NCBI RefSeq assembly: GCF_000733755.1
Contig: NZ_JPOF01000003.1
Location: 846,501-910,500 of the forward strand
DNA from: Lachnoclostridium phytofermentans
GTDB taxonomy: Bacteria; Bacillota; Clostridia; Lachnospirales; Lachnospiraceae
Direction of reading: 5' to 3'
Length of the DNA stretch: 64,000 bases
Below, piece by piece: positions 23,145-32,648 of the stretch (positions are counted from its first letter, which is position 1; every line of letters starts with the position of its first letter). Below the pieces are notes generated by a model that saw only the letters and a list, made by a program, of their open reading frames with translations, did not search any database and had not been told where the DNA came from. The translations under genes and the position numbers were made by a program.

Positions 23145-26100
23145 TTATTCTATTGTTTTTAATATATCTTCATATACACGTTTTGTATTATGATTATCGA
23201 TGTGATTGAAGAATTTATCACGACGATTCTTAATATATGAGTAGTCATAATCTCCCTCTAGTATTGATATTAAATCATCCAAAGTGTCTACAGCAAGCCC
23301 ACAATTTGCTTCTTTAAAAACATCTCTTATAGTATAATAATTATCATATTTTGCTAATGGAGTATAATATATTGCTACACCATTAAGTTTATATATAAAA
23401 TCATATGCAACTGACGAATAATCAGTTATTAGATACTTTGATTTGCTAAAATAGTTATTAAACTCTTCTCTGTCTGAAGAACTAATAACATTTATTCTAT
23501 TAGATATTGTTTGTAGCATCAATTTCAGATTACGAAATTTATCTTTGGATATAGATGGATGACTGGCATAAATAATAGATAAATTTGTACATTTAATAAT
23601 TTTATAACAAATATCAATTATATGCTGTATGTATTCATTTTCTATATTTTTTCTCCATGTAGGAAATAGAAAAACGTAGTTCTCGTCAATCTCGGAATTA
23701 TACCATTTATCCATTCTTGGATATCCTAATACTTTAATATTACTGTGACCATTACATTTTTCCAAAAATTCTTTTTCATAATTTGAACAACAGTAAATAC
23801 AATCAACATTACCAAAGTTGTTTTTATTTAAATAATAAGAATCCTTATCATAAGATATACCGTGTAAGACAGCTATAAAATTATAATTAAAATATGGATA
23901 TAAATATAAAGATTTTTCATATCCATATATAGGAAAACACCACCATGATACAATCATTGTTTTAGCTTTTATAGCATAATCTTTATGTTGTTTTGAGTTA
24001 AGTATTATCATATGATCCTTGATTTTTATATTTTTTTCTCTCTCATAATTAAATTTAGATGTTACAAAATAAGCATTATTATTGTATTTTAAGTCTTCTA
24101 GAAATAGCATGTATGCATTATCATTCGCATTATCTAGTGTCTCAAAATATAGTATATATTTTTTATCTTGCTCTTTCATTAGTTCCTTTAAAAGTTGGCT
24201 TTCTTCTTTCTTGTTGATTACAGATGCCTTAGAATATTCTAAAAACTCATTTTTATTAACTAGTGATAAATGATTTTTATTTATAATAATAAAGTAATTT
24301 TTTTTAGATAATTTATACATATTAATAAAATTAGCTATTTCTAAATTTAAATTATCATTATCTTCTTGATAGAATTTAATACTAATCTTACCATTTTTAG
24401 ATATTGGAAGTTCGAAAATATATAATCTCTCATTACTTTTATTTAAATAGCAATTAAAATAATGCTCATAATCAAATTTATATTGATTTAAAGCATGATA
24501 ATATTTATTTTGGTAATATACCTTTATGTTATCTATTATATCACTTGAAACTGATATTCTCAAAAAATCATTATCTTCTTGTATATCAAATATTTTTATG
24601 TTTTTTATATTATTACAATTATATACTTGAATTTCTTTTTGAAAATCTATTTGATAATTTTCTAAATCATTATTAGCTTTTTGATTTTCATTGTAAAATA
24701 ATCTTGTAAAAATATCTTTAATTGTATTACTAAATACATGCATTGAAAAATGATTTTCATATATTTTTCTTGCTTCCTCTCCAATTTTGCTTAATTCATT
24801 CTTCTTATTATGTATCTTAATAATGACATCAGTTAAATCCTCTACATCACCAGTCTTTATAACATATCCATTATTTCCATTTTTGATATAGGATGCAGTT
24901 CCAGTATTGTCTGAAACTATAACTACTTTATTTAACATCATACCTTCAGTTGCTGTAATTGGCATTGGATCATCTAATGATGGATTTATAATTACGTCAA
25001 TAAAAGATAATAAATTAATAACTTCATTATTATTTAATTGTCCTAAGTATTTTACGTTCGAATATTGTTTTGATAATTTTTGAATTTCATTAAGTATATC
25101 ATCATCATTATTTGGTCCTATAAACCAGAATTCTGACTTACTTATTATATGTTCAGATAAATGTTTTATTGAGTTTACTAAAATTTTTTGTGCTTTTCTT
25201 TCACAAATAGATCCTATTAAAGCAAATATAATTTTGTCTTTATTATATTCAATTGAAGAAGAATATTTATCTTCAATTCCATAGAGTAATAATTTAGATT
25301 TACTTGAATCGACATATTTATCAGTAAACTTTTTACAATACTCACCTACAGAATAAACCTCATCTATAAACTGAAATATATTTTTAAGATCAATTACACT
25401 ATTTTTTTCAAATTCCATTGATCCTTCATGAACCCAACATAATTTATATGGTTTGGTATTTTTTAGTGAATTTACTAATTGTAGAGTAACTAAAGTATTG
25501 AATATTATACAATCGAATATATTAATAAATCTATAGGAGATACTATCTAATGGACAATATTGAAAACTTGATAAATTTTCTAGAATTACTGGTATATTAT
25601 TACTTTCTAACTCACTTAACATTGGACCATTCTTTAATGACAAGAATATTGGATAATAACCTATTTTCTTTAACTCTATAGCCATGTTTAATAACGCCCT
25701 CGGTGCACCCGTTAAATCTAAAGTGTGGGTTATCAGAAGTAATATTTTACTATTAGGGTTTATTTTTTTATATTCATTTATTAAAGAAAGTAACGAAGGC
25801 CCAATATTGCTAATACTATTGCTACTCGTTGAAAAAATCTTTCTATTTTCGTATTTCCCATATATCTCATAATGGAATAGAGGGTTAATATTACAATCTT
25901 TAACATCTGTATATGTTTTTAAGTACAATTGACCATCAAATTTATTACTAGGATTTCTACCTTCTTGCCAACCAAATTTAATATAATGTTCTACAGCATC
26001 AATTCTCTCATTTTTTACATCTGGATTATTACATAGATACCATTCTTTATCAAATAATTCTGAGTTTTTTATACTCCTATATTCTCTTCCAAAATATAAC

Positions 26101-26165
26101 TTAATTTTACATATTGATTTTATGTGATTATATATATTTTTTTTAATACTATTAACTGTAATCAT
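23145..26165 (-). CDS. Bifunctional GT4 glycosyltransferase / CDP-glycerol:glycerophosphotransferase (TagF-like) fusion
   Basis: 1006 residues in three parts. Residues about 30-105 hold two copies of the FDKEWYLCNNPDV...HYIKFGWQEGRNPS type repeat often found at the N-terminus of large glycosyltransferases. Residues about 130-480 form a GT-B fold: LTGAPRALLNMAIELKK at the start, EGMMLNKVVIVSDNTGTASYI near the E(x7)E region. Residues about 650-1006 resemble TagB/TagF: LYPYFNYNFIAVLHGISYDK, KVLGYPRMDKWYN, FLFPTWRKN and LITDYSSVAYDFIYKLN, the latter motif containing catalytic-site residues of CDP-glycerol transferases. It suggests a polymer containing both sugars and glycerol-phosphate. The substrate is inferred. 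Confidence 0.85.
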   Translation of the reverse strand: MITVNSIKKNIYNHIKSICKIKLYFGREYRSIKNSELFDKEWYLCNNPDVKNERIDAVEHYIKFGWQEGRNPSNKFDGQLYLKTYTDVKDCNINPLFHYEIYGKYENRKIFSTSSNSISNIGPSLLSLINEYKKINPNSKILLLITHTLDLTGAPRALLNMAIELKKIGYYPIFLSLKNGPMLSELESNNIPVILENLSSFQYCPLDSISYRFINIFDCIIFNTLVTLQLVNSLKNTKPYKLCWVHEGSMEFEKNSVIDLKNIFQFIDEVYSVGEYCKKFTDKYVDSSKSKLLLYGIEDKYSSSIEYNKDKIIFALIGSICERKAQKILVNSIKHLSEHIISKSEFWFIGPNNDDDILNEIQKLSKQYSNVKYLGQLNNNEVINLLSFIDVIINPSLDDPMPITATEGMMLNKVVIVSDNTGTASYIKNGNNGYVIKTGDVEDLTDVIIKIHNKKNELSKIGEEARKIYENHFSMHVFSNTIKDIFTRLFYNENQKANNDLENYQIDFQKEIQVYNCNNIKNIKIFDIQEDNDFLRISVSSDIIDNIKVYYQNKYYHALNQYKFDYEHYFNCYLNKSNERLYIFELPISKNGKISIKFYQEDNDNLNLEIANFINMYKLSKKNYFIIINKNHLSLVNKNEFLEYSKASVINKKEESQLLKELMKEQDKKYILYFETLDNANDNAYMLFLEDLKYNNNAYFVTSKFNYEREKNIKIKDHMIILNSKQHKDYAIKAKTMIVSWWCFPIYGYEKSLYLYPYFNYNFIAVLHGISYDKDSYYLNKNNFGNVDCIYCCSNYEKEFLEKCNGHSNIKVLGYPRMDKWYNSEIDENYVFLFPTWRKNIENEYIQHIIDICYKIIKCTNLSIIYASHPSISKDKFRNLKLMLQTISNRINVISSSDREEFNNYFSKSKYLITDYSSVAYDFIYKLNGVAIYYTPLAKYDNYYTIRDVFKEANCGLAVDTLDDLISILEGDYDYSYIKNRRDKFFNHIDNHNTKRVYEDILKTIE

Positions 26166-26207
26166 TATAGTTTTTACTCCTATGTCTTTAATTAAATTTA
26201 TCTTAGA

Positions 26208-27971
26208 TTATATTATTGATATATTCAAATTTTTTTGAGAAAAGTTAATATTATAAAAAGGATCATAATTCTTAAACTCAGGATGCTTTATATACAAGTA
26301 GTCTCTTTCATTTTCTAAACGTTTTAATTTTGTTTTATCCAATAAATCAGAGCCACGGCTTAATGATTCATGATGTAATACCTTAACATCATTTCTAACA
26401 ACATTATAAAAACCACTCTTATATAATCTTATACATAAATCTACATCATTGTAAGCAATAGATAAACTTTCATCAAACTGTCCTATTTTATTAAAGATTT
26501 CTCGCCGTATAAGCATACAAGCTCCTGTAACAGCTAAATAATTATACGTGTAGATATTCCTTCCAAAATAATACATTTTATCATCTCTTTTATTCAATAG
26601 TATATGACTTGGACCAGCATCTAAATTAATAATACCTACATGTTGTATCTTATTTGTGTTAGGATATAATAACTTAACGCCAACTGCGCCAACATGGGAA
26701 ATCATACCTTGACCAACTAATATATCTAACCAATTATTATCTAGAATTTCTGTATCATCATTCAAAAATAGTAATAATTCACCGTTTGCATAGTTTTCAG
26801 CAGTATTACACATTTTTGAAAAATTAAATTGGGTTTTATAATAAATATATTTTACAAACATTCTGTCACATAATTCTTGATACTTTTGCTTATTTACGCT
26901 ATCGCTACCATTATCTATAACAATAATTTCATAATTTTGATACTTCGTAATAGAAATAGATGACAAACATTTTTTTAGTACTGCATAATTATCTTTCGAC
27001 GGAATAATTATACTTACTTTAGGACTTGATTTATTAACATACATTATATTATGCTGAAAATATCTTTTATTATATGTCACTGCTCCATCTAAGTGCCTAC
27101 GCTTCAATGCATCCTCTTTACATCTTTTTATAGCATCGATAACATATGGTTTTGAGCTAATACTCTGAGCAGTAGAGTTCTTAGTTTTTCTCCAATGATA
27201 TAATATTTGGGGAATATGTCCTATATTATTACTTAACTCAGTGAATCGTAAGACAAAATCATAGTCTTGTGCCCCATCATATTCACTACGGTAACCACCA
27301 ATTCTCAAAGCTATATCTCTTCTAAATGCAGATAAGTGGCAAATATAGTTAAAAGACATCAAAGTATCAGGGGACCAGTCAGGTTTAAAGAATGGGCAAT
27401 GTCTACCTCTAAGAAATGAATACTTATCCTCATCACTATATATAAAGTCAAGATTTCTATTTTCATTCAATAATATAGCAATCTCATTGAGAGCATATTT
27501 TGATAATATATCGTCACAATCAAGCATTACTATAAAATCACCTTTAGCCATCGCTATCCCATCATTTGATGCTTTTGATATATTACCATTAATACCTCTA
27601 TACTTTATGTGTATTTTATTATATAACTCATATTTAAGTAACTCTTTTTTCACTGATTTTTTAGTTGAACAATCATCTACTATACAAATCTCCCAGTTTG
27701 AATAAGTTTGCTTAATAACCGATCTAATACATTTATTTAATATCTTACTATTCACATTATATACTGGTATTACAACAGAGAAAAGTGGCGTATAACTTAA
27801 ATTCAAATGAGTAGTTTCTCCATAATTTCTCTTTTCTTTAGCTAATATCCAAATTTTAAAAATGAGTTCTTTTAATATATTATTATCAAGCTTTTTTAAT
27901 AAAATATAAAAAAATGTGCAAATTCCTTCACTTTTAATAATACTTACTACTTTCTTAAAAATTGCTATCAT
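26208..27971 (-). CDS. Tandem GT2 glycosyltransferase (two catalytic domains)
   Basis: 587 residues with two GT-A domains. The first, from about 60, has FSVVIPVYNVNSKILNKCI, CIVDDCSTKK and FIVMLDCDDILS (DxD-like). The second, from about 320, has VSIIIPSKDNYAVLKKCL, VIDNGSDSV, LLFLNDDTEIL and the rhamnosyltransferase-like QFDESLSIAYNDVDLCIRLY. Such two-domain GT2 proteins often add two sugars or alternate linkages. Followed by the TagF fusion after 43 bp, in the same operon. Acceptor and donor unknown. Confidence 0.88.
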   Translation of the reverse strand: MIAIFKKVVSIIKSEGICTFFYILLKKLDNNILKELIFKIWILAKEKRNYGETTHLNLSYTPLFSVVIPVYNVNSKILNKCIRSVIKQTYSNWEICIVDDCSTKKSVKKELLKYELYNKIHIKYRGINGNISKASNDGIAMAKGDFIVMLDCDDILSKYALNEIAILLNENRNLDFIYSDEDKYSFLRGRHCPFFKPDWSPDTLMSFNYICHLSAFRRDIALRIGGYRSEYDGAQDYDFVLRFTELSNNIGHIPQILYHWRKTKNSTAQSISSKPYVIDAIKRCKEDALKRRHLDGAVTYNKRYFQHNIMYVNKSSPKVSIIIPSKDNYAVLKKCLSSISITKYQNYEIIVIDNGSDSVNKQKYQELCDRMFVKYIYYKTQFNFSKMCNTAENYANGELLLFLNDDTEILDNNWLDILVGQGMISHVGAVGVKLLYPNTNKIQHVGIINLDAGPSHILLNKRDDKMYYFGRNIYTYNYLAVTGACMLIRREIFNKIGQFDESLSIAYNDVDLCIRLYKSGFYNVVRNDVKVLHHESLSRGSDLLDKTKLKRLENERDYLYIKHPEFKNYDPFYNINFSQKNLNISII

Positions 27972-27984
27972 ATATTTTACCTCT

Positions 27985-28887
27985 CTACAATAAGCCTAAT
28001 ATTAGTAAAACCTTCATAATTAAATTATCTAGCTTATTTTGTCTAAATAATTCCTTTTTATATAAAATTTTTATTCTATAACTAAAACTGGTTTTAGAAA
28101 GTAAGAAATCTTTTAAGATTTCTTTGTTAACATCTTCTAAAGAATAAATATTTTGTAGCTCCTTAGCTTGTAGATAAAGTAACGAACGATTACGATTAAA
28201 ATTTTTAATTCTTTTGAGATAGTGAAAAAAAATACCACGAGATACGCCTATTACATTATTCTGATGTTGCCTATATAAAACATATGACTCGTTGTCTCTA
28301 TAAACAGTACCAAAACAAGAGGCAACTAGATAAAACCAAAAATCATGCATTATGGCGAAATTAGGTCTTTTTACTTGTAACAATTCAAATAATTTTTTAT
28401 TAAGTACAGCTGTACATCCTGTACACATATTTTCTACTAAAGCATTTCTAAAATCTAGTTTAATATTATTATATTGAAACGGTGGCTTAATACTTTCTAA
28501 CTTTTCATTAACAATATTGGGTTCACTGCAATAAAGATACGGTATGTTCTCATTTTGTGATAAAATTTTTAATGCTTTACTTAATTTATTAGATAACCAA
28601 ACATCATCTTGATCTGAAAACGCATAATAATCAGCATTTATTTTACATTGCTCAATTAATTCAAAAAAACTATTAGAAGCACCAATGTTACTTCCGACAT
28701 AATAAGCTATACGTGGATCTATTTTTGCATATTTTTCTAAAATATCTACTGTTCCGTCCGTCGAACCATCATCCCTGATAAATAATGCTGTCACCCTATA
28801 ATCTTGTTTTAATATACTTTCCAACTGTTCTTCTAAATACTTTTCTCCATTATATGTAGATAACAAGATAATAACTTTTTTAGTCAT
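27985..28887 (-). CDS. GT2 family glycosyltransferase (rhamnosyltransferase-like)
   Basis: About 300 residues from the ATG at 28887, where GAGG lies eight bases upstream and the start overlaps the previous gene's stop (ATGACTAA). A longer open frame to 28920 is less likely. It has VIILLSTYNGEKYLEEQLES, FIRDDGSTDGTVDIL and YYAFSDQDDVWLSNKL, the last with the Asp motif for metal/nucleotide binding, and the typical ENMCTGCTAVLNKKL stretch. These are hallmarks of the RfbN/WbbL-type GT2 group. Donor sugar not determined. Confidence 0.88.
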   Translation of the reverse strand: MTKKVIILLSTYNGEKYLEEQLESILKQDYRVTALFIRDDGSTDGTVDILEKYAKIDPRIAYYVGSNIGASNSFFELIEQCKINADYYAFSDQDDVWLSNKLSKALKILSQNENIPYLYCSEPNIVNEKLESIKPPFQYNNIKLDFRNALVENMCTGCTAVLNKKLFELLQVKRPNFAIMHDFWFYLVASCFGTVYRDNESYVLYRQHQNNVIGVSRGIFFHYLKRIKNFNRNRSLLYLQAKELQNIYSLEDVNKEILKDFLLSKTSFSYRIKILYKKELFRQNKLDNLIMKVLLILGLL

Positions 28888-30124
28888 TTGTTCTTTCCTC
28901 AAGATTCTCTTTAATATCACTAAAAATTTTATACATCTGCTTGTTTACCACATTTTCACTAAAATTACTAAGAGTATTATAGTTTTTATCGATCATGCAT
29001 CTTTTCTGTTTTTCTTCCAACGTATATATTCTAATTATAGATTCCATTACATTATCAACATTACATGGATTTAACATAATTCCTCCCTGGTTTTTAATCA
29101 GATCTTTATTGCCTCTAATATCTGAACAAATAATAGGTAATCTAAAGGCCATCGCTTCCATTAAAGCAACTGGTAGTCCTTCTTGACGTGAAGGAAATAT
29201 AAACGCATCCGATACCATAAGGATTTCTTTAACATCACTTTGATATCCTAAAAACTTGATATATTTATTTAACTGCAAATCATTAACTAGCTTCTTTAAT
29301 TTTAGTTCTTCTTTTCCCATTCCACATATAACATATACTAATCTTTTTTTTATTTCGTCAACCTTTTCTTCATTTAAATATTTTAGTAATGTTACAATTT
29401 TACGTGATGATGTATTTACTAATTTATAAACAGCTCTAATTACCACTTCATGATTTTTCCTTTTTGTTAACTCACCTATACTCAATAAAATAAAAGCGTT
29501 AGTATTTAGAAGCAATTTTTTTTTTGTATTCTCTTTATTACTTACTATACATTCACTAAGGTTTATCCCAACCCCTGGAACATAAATAGTTTTACCATTA
29601 GAAGGTAGTTTAAATTTTTTACTTCTATCATAATCCTCGGAATTAATTGTTATTAATATATCCGTATAATGAGCTAAAAATTTTTCAATCGGAAAATATA
29701 CAAACCAACTTATGAGAGATGAACCTTTGAAAAAATGGAATCCATGTGCAGCATATATTATTTTTAAATGTCTTTTTTCCTTTATCTTTATTAAACTTAA
29801 TCTAGCCAATGCACCTCCTATTGGCGTTTGACAATATATTAAGTTATAACTATTACTATAATATAGTTCTAACAATTGCTTAAAGGAATTATAGTTATTT
29901 TTAACATCATAAATCTTTCTTGGAAAATCTATTTGATGGTATATTATTTTTAACTTTTTTAAATCTTTTTTAAAGACTTCAATACTATCTAAATCACATG
30001 CATTACCCTCTAAAAAATTACATGCTATCTCTACTTCAAAACCTAATTTTTGAAGTAGACTTATGTTATTCATATTAAATTGTTTTATCATCGATGCTAC
30101 TGAAGCTATCATTAACACTTTCAT
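28880..30124 (-). CDS. GT4 family glycosyltransferase
   Basis: 414 residues with a two-domain GT-B plan. The N-terminal domain includes YAAHGFHFFKGSSLISW (near 125), typical of Gram-positive GT4 enzymes of capsule loci. The C-terminal Glycos_transf_1 domain has LSIGELTKRKNHEVVI, VICGMGKEELKLKKL, KFLGYQSDVKEIL and FIFPSRQEGLPVALMEAMAF (the E-x7-E motif). It is the first gene of the minus-strand glycan run; no strong promoter was identified in the AT-rich leader. Confidence 0.9.
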   Translation of the reverse strand: MKVLMIASVASMIKQFNMNNISLLQKLGFEVEIACNFLEGNACDLDSIEVFKKDLKKLKIIYHQIDFPRKIYDVKNNYNSFKQLLELYYSNSYNLIYCQTPIGGALARLSLIKIKEKRHLKIIYAAHGFHFFKGSSLISWFVYFPIEKFLAHYTDILITINSEDYDRSKKFKLPSNGKTIYVPGVGINLSECIVSNKENTKKKLLLNTNAFILLSIGELTKRKNHEVVIRAVYKLVNTSSRKIVTLLKYLNEEKVDEIKKRLVYVICGMGKEELKLKKLVNDLQLNKYIKFLGYQSDVKEILMVSDAFIFPSRQEGLPVALMEAMAFRLPIICSDIRGNKDLIKNQGGIMLNPCNVDNVMESIIRIYTLEEKQKRCMIDKNYNTLSNFSENVVNKQMYKIFSDIKENLEERTND

Positions 30125-30540
30125 TTAATCTCCTTACAGCTCAACCTATCTTTTTATAATAAACTTAAAATAATTTTCATATTTATTAATATTTCATTAT
30201 AATATTCAATAAGCAAAAGATACATATAAATAATTGCCGTTAGAAAACTAAGTAATATGTCTTTCACATTCACAGATTCACTAACCATCGTAAATTTATT
30301 TAATAAATTCTTACTGCTCCCTAACTATTATCATTTGAATAAAATCTTATACTAACACCCTTTGCTTATGGCATTAAGATTTTACAATTTTTATTAATAC
30401 TTTAATATTCAAAAAGCATCACAAACAGCGTCATCTTTGCAAATTATACGCTGTACCGATGCTATATTATATTATATTATCATAAATATTACATAATTTC
30501 AATAATGAAGGTAAGATCAATACGATGAACTGTGTAGGAT
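30125..30540. other. AT-rich intergenic region upstream of the glycan cluster
   Basis: No open frame or motif stands out. It should contain the promoter of the minus-strand GT4 operon, but several TATAAT-like strings make a specific call unsafe. Confidence 0.4.
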
Positions 30541-31000
30541 TTCAATACATGTGTTACAACTCTGATGGCTTAACTGAGTCTTTACGTGAACTATCACGCA
30601 AACCTCATTCACACCCTAACCAACACACTGGAACTGAAATTAAACTTACTCGTGATACACGGTGCCGTAATCCTCATGAAGGACTTGTATTTTCCGGGTA
30701 AAACTCATGCAACGTGGACATAAAAAATCTATCTCTGTTTTATACCGCTTTTCTAGAAAGGAAAAATTAATGGCTATTAAACCACCTAACCCAAAGTATA
30801 TTCAAACTCTATGAATAAAGGAAGTACCCTGAACAGCGCATCCAAGTCACCGAAAATCCCATTCCTGTTTCTTGTACCGTTGTTGCTACAAAAGGTCAGA
30901 GTTTCTATCACTATAGTGCAATCGACGAGTACTCCAGATTTCATTTTGTAGAGGCCTTTAACAAATCCAACATTGTGATGAACCTATTTAAAAATAATCT
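30541..31000 (+). pseudogene. Degenerate IS481-type transposase remnant
   Basis: With frame changes and stops, the plus strand reads LSRKPHSHPNQHTGTEIKL, then LYRFSRKEKLMAIKPPNPKY, and finally YHYSAIDEYSRFHFVEAFN. These are recognisable pieces of the DDE transposases of the IS481 group. The usual QVDVKFVP segment with the first catalytic Asp is replaced by QVTENPIPV. It contains several stop codons, so it is an old relic. It runs up to the 3' end of the recombinase gene. Confidence 0.7.
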
Positions 31001-31001
31001 T

Positions 31002-32300
31002 TCATATCAACATCATCATTTTCTTCATCTCTTCCGCCTTCGTCTGCGGCAGCACATGCGTATATAAATCGAGTGTCATCGTGATACTACTATGCCCCAA
31101 TATCTCCTGCACCACCTTGGGAGGGATTCCATTCTCTAAGGCTCTCGTAGCAAATGTGTGCCGTAAGGTATGAGGAGTAAAATATTCAAACTTCTCATCC
31201 ATCCCTTTGTCTTTTCCCATTGAATTTTTGGAAAAGTACTTTTCATTAATGCTATCCACAATATGAACAAGCTGTTGTCTAATATGCTGACCTGAAAAAG
31301 GTTTTCCACCCTCTCTTAAGAACACCAGGTCTTCTAGTCCTTCCATCGGCTTCCAATCGCTCCCCATAGAAAGTTTATGTTCCTTTTGCACTATTCGATA
31401 TCTCTTTAACATCAATTCAATATTTGCTAACAACGGTATACTCCTATTACTCTTATCAGTTTTTGGTGTATCCTTATAATATTCCATTCCTTTTCTCGTA
31501 CACTTTAAGGTTCCACGGACAGTTATCTCATTTTTATCAAAGTCTATGTCACGCCACTCTAATCCTGTCACCTCTCCAACTCTTAAACCTGTTGCTAATG
31601 ACAATTTTATCATTGGTTCCAATTCATGCCCTGTAATTTCTTTCAATAATATCTCTTGTTCGTTTAAAGTAAGAACCCTTCTTTCTTTTTTCTTTTCTCC
31701 CCTTGGTAATGTAGTTAAATCTACAGGATTCTTTTTCACTAACTCATTTTTTACAGCTTGTTTAAACATAGCACCAAGTAAAACATGAATAAGTGATATT
31801 GTGGATTTAGAATAGCCATTTCTGGATAAATCATTATAAAGCTTTTGTATATGTTCTCCCCGAATGTCTTTCAGCAACTTTTTTCCCAAAGCTGGTCCTA
31901 CATAGTAGTTATACATACATTCATAACTTTCAACGGTACCTTTTTTTACCGTCATAGATTTATACTCATTTAACCAAGTTTCATACCATGAATTTAATGA
32001 AATCCTTTCTTCCTTTGCATACATGCCATGCTGTATTTCATACTTCGCATTATTAAGCCTTTCCTCAAGCTCTTTTACATCTCTTCCGTATAAACAATAA
32101 CGATGCCCTTCGTAAGTATACCTTGCCTGATAACGCCCGTCAGAACATCTAGTAATACCTTTCGGTAGGTTTAATGACTTTTTTTCTTTCTTCTTTGCTT
32201 CCTCCTTACTAACTAGTAGATTTTCCACGCCAAAATCTTTCCTTGCATTCATTTTTTCTTCTTTTTTTCTCATTTGTACTTTTCCAACTCCTTGTTCCAT
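31002..32300 (-). CDS. Tyrosine recombinase (phage/ICE-type integrase)
   Basis: A 432-residue tyrosine integrase. The basic N-terminus is followed by an arm-type DNA-binding domain (KGITRCSDGRYQARYTYEGHRYCLYGRDVKELEERL, described here in pieces: about 45-80), a core-binding SAM-like domain (about 100-185) and the catalytic domain with ATGLRVGEVTGLEW (Arg), TPHTLRHTFATRAL (His-x-x-Arg), LGHSS (His) and LDLYTHV (nucleophile Tyr). All catalytic residues are present. No other phage or conjugation genes are nearby, so it is solitary. Its promoter region is shared with a plus-strand surface-protein gene and contains phased repeats. Several Met codons near the start make the exact N-terminus uncertain. 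Confidence 0.9.
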   Translation of the reverse strand: MEQGVGKVQMRKKEEKMNARKDFGVENLLVSKEEAKKKEKKSLNLPKGITRCSDGRYQARYTYEGHRYCLYGRDVKELEERLNNAKYEIQHGMYAKEERISLNSWYETWLNEYKSMTVKKGTVESYECMYNYYVGPALGKKLLKDIRGEHIQKLYNDLSRNGYSKSTISLIHVLLGAMFKQAVKNELVKKNPVDLTTLPRGEKKKERRVLTLNEQEILLKEITGHELEPMIKLSLATGLRVGEVTGLEWRDIDFDKNEITVRGTLKCTRKGMEYYKDTPKTDKSNRSIPLLANIELMLKRYRIVQKEHKLSMGSDWKPMEGLEDLVFLREGGKPFSGQHIRQQLVHIVDSINEKYFSKNSMGKDKGMDEKFEYFTPHTLRHTFATRALENGIPPKVVQEILGHSSITMTLDLYTHVLPQTKAEEMKKMMMLI

Positions 32301-32404
32301 GCATTTTCACCTTTCTCCTCTTAGAGGAATTCAATCCAAGTTCTTTGTATACAACCTAGCTTAAATCAAAAGATGCATCATATAATCTTTAGTAGGCCTA
32401 GGAT

Positions 32405-32457
32405 TGATGCCACTTTTCTTCCTACTACTGGCATCATTTGGCATCAATCTGGCATCA
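32405..32457. repeat. Phased TGGCATCA repeats beside the recombinase gene
   Basis: Three direct TGGCATCA copies at 32429, 32439 and 32450 (10- and 11-bp periods, one helical turn) and one inverted copy TGATGCCA at 32405-32412. A further near copy (AGATGCCA) lies at 32559. The phasing suggests cooperative protein binding, for example integrase arm sites or a repressor. Confidence 0.65.
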
Positions 32458-32540
32458 TTGCATTAAATCATCAAATATTTTTTATGAAAATTCTCTTGAT
32501 TTTACTAACTTAGAGATATTTTATGTATTTATCTAATAAC

Positions 32541-32558
32541 TTAATACATCATTAACAA
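32541..32558 (+). promoter_or_regulatory. 18-bp motif upstream of surface-protein gene 1
   Basis: TTAATACATCATTAACAA, about 90 bp before the start codon. Exactly the same 18 bp occur in inverted orientation at 37990-38007 upstream of the paralogue. Core symmetry: TTAAT, 5-bp spacer, ATTAA. Confidence 0.7.
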
Positions 32559-32648
32559 GATGCCAGAAAGTACATGTATTGGTAATGAAAACACAAGAAA
32601 TTGCTGAGTAAATATAAGAAAAACACATATACTAGGAGGAAGAAGAAA

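Noticed and set aside
31002-32300. Prophage or integrative conjugative element led by the tyrosine recombinase
   Set aside because: No structural phage, relaxase, replication or excisionase genes adjoin it; neighbours are wall-glycan genes, an IS relic and surface-protein genes.
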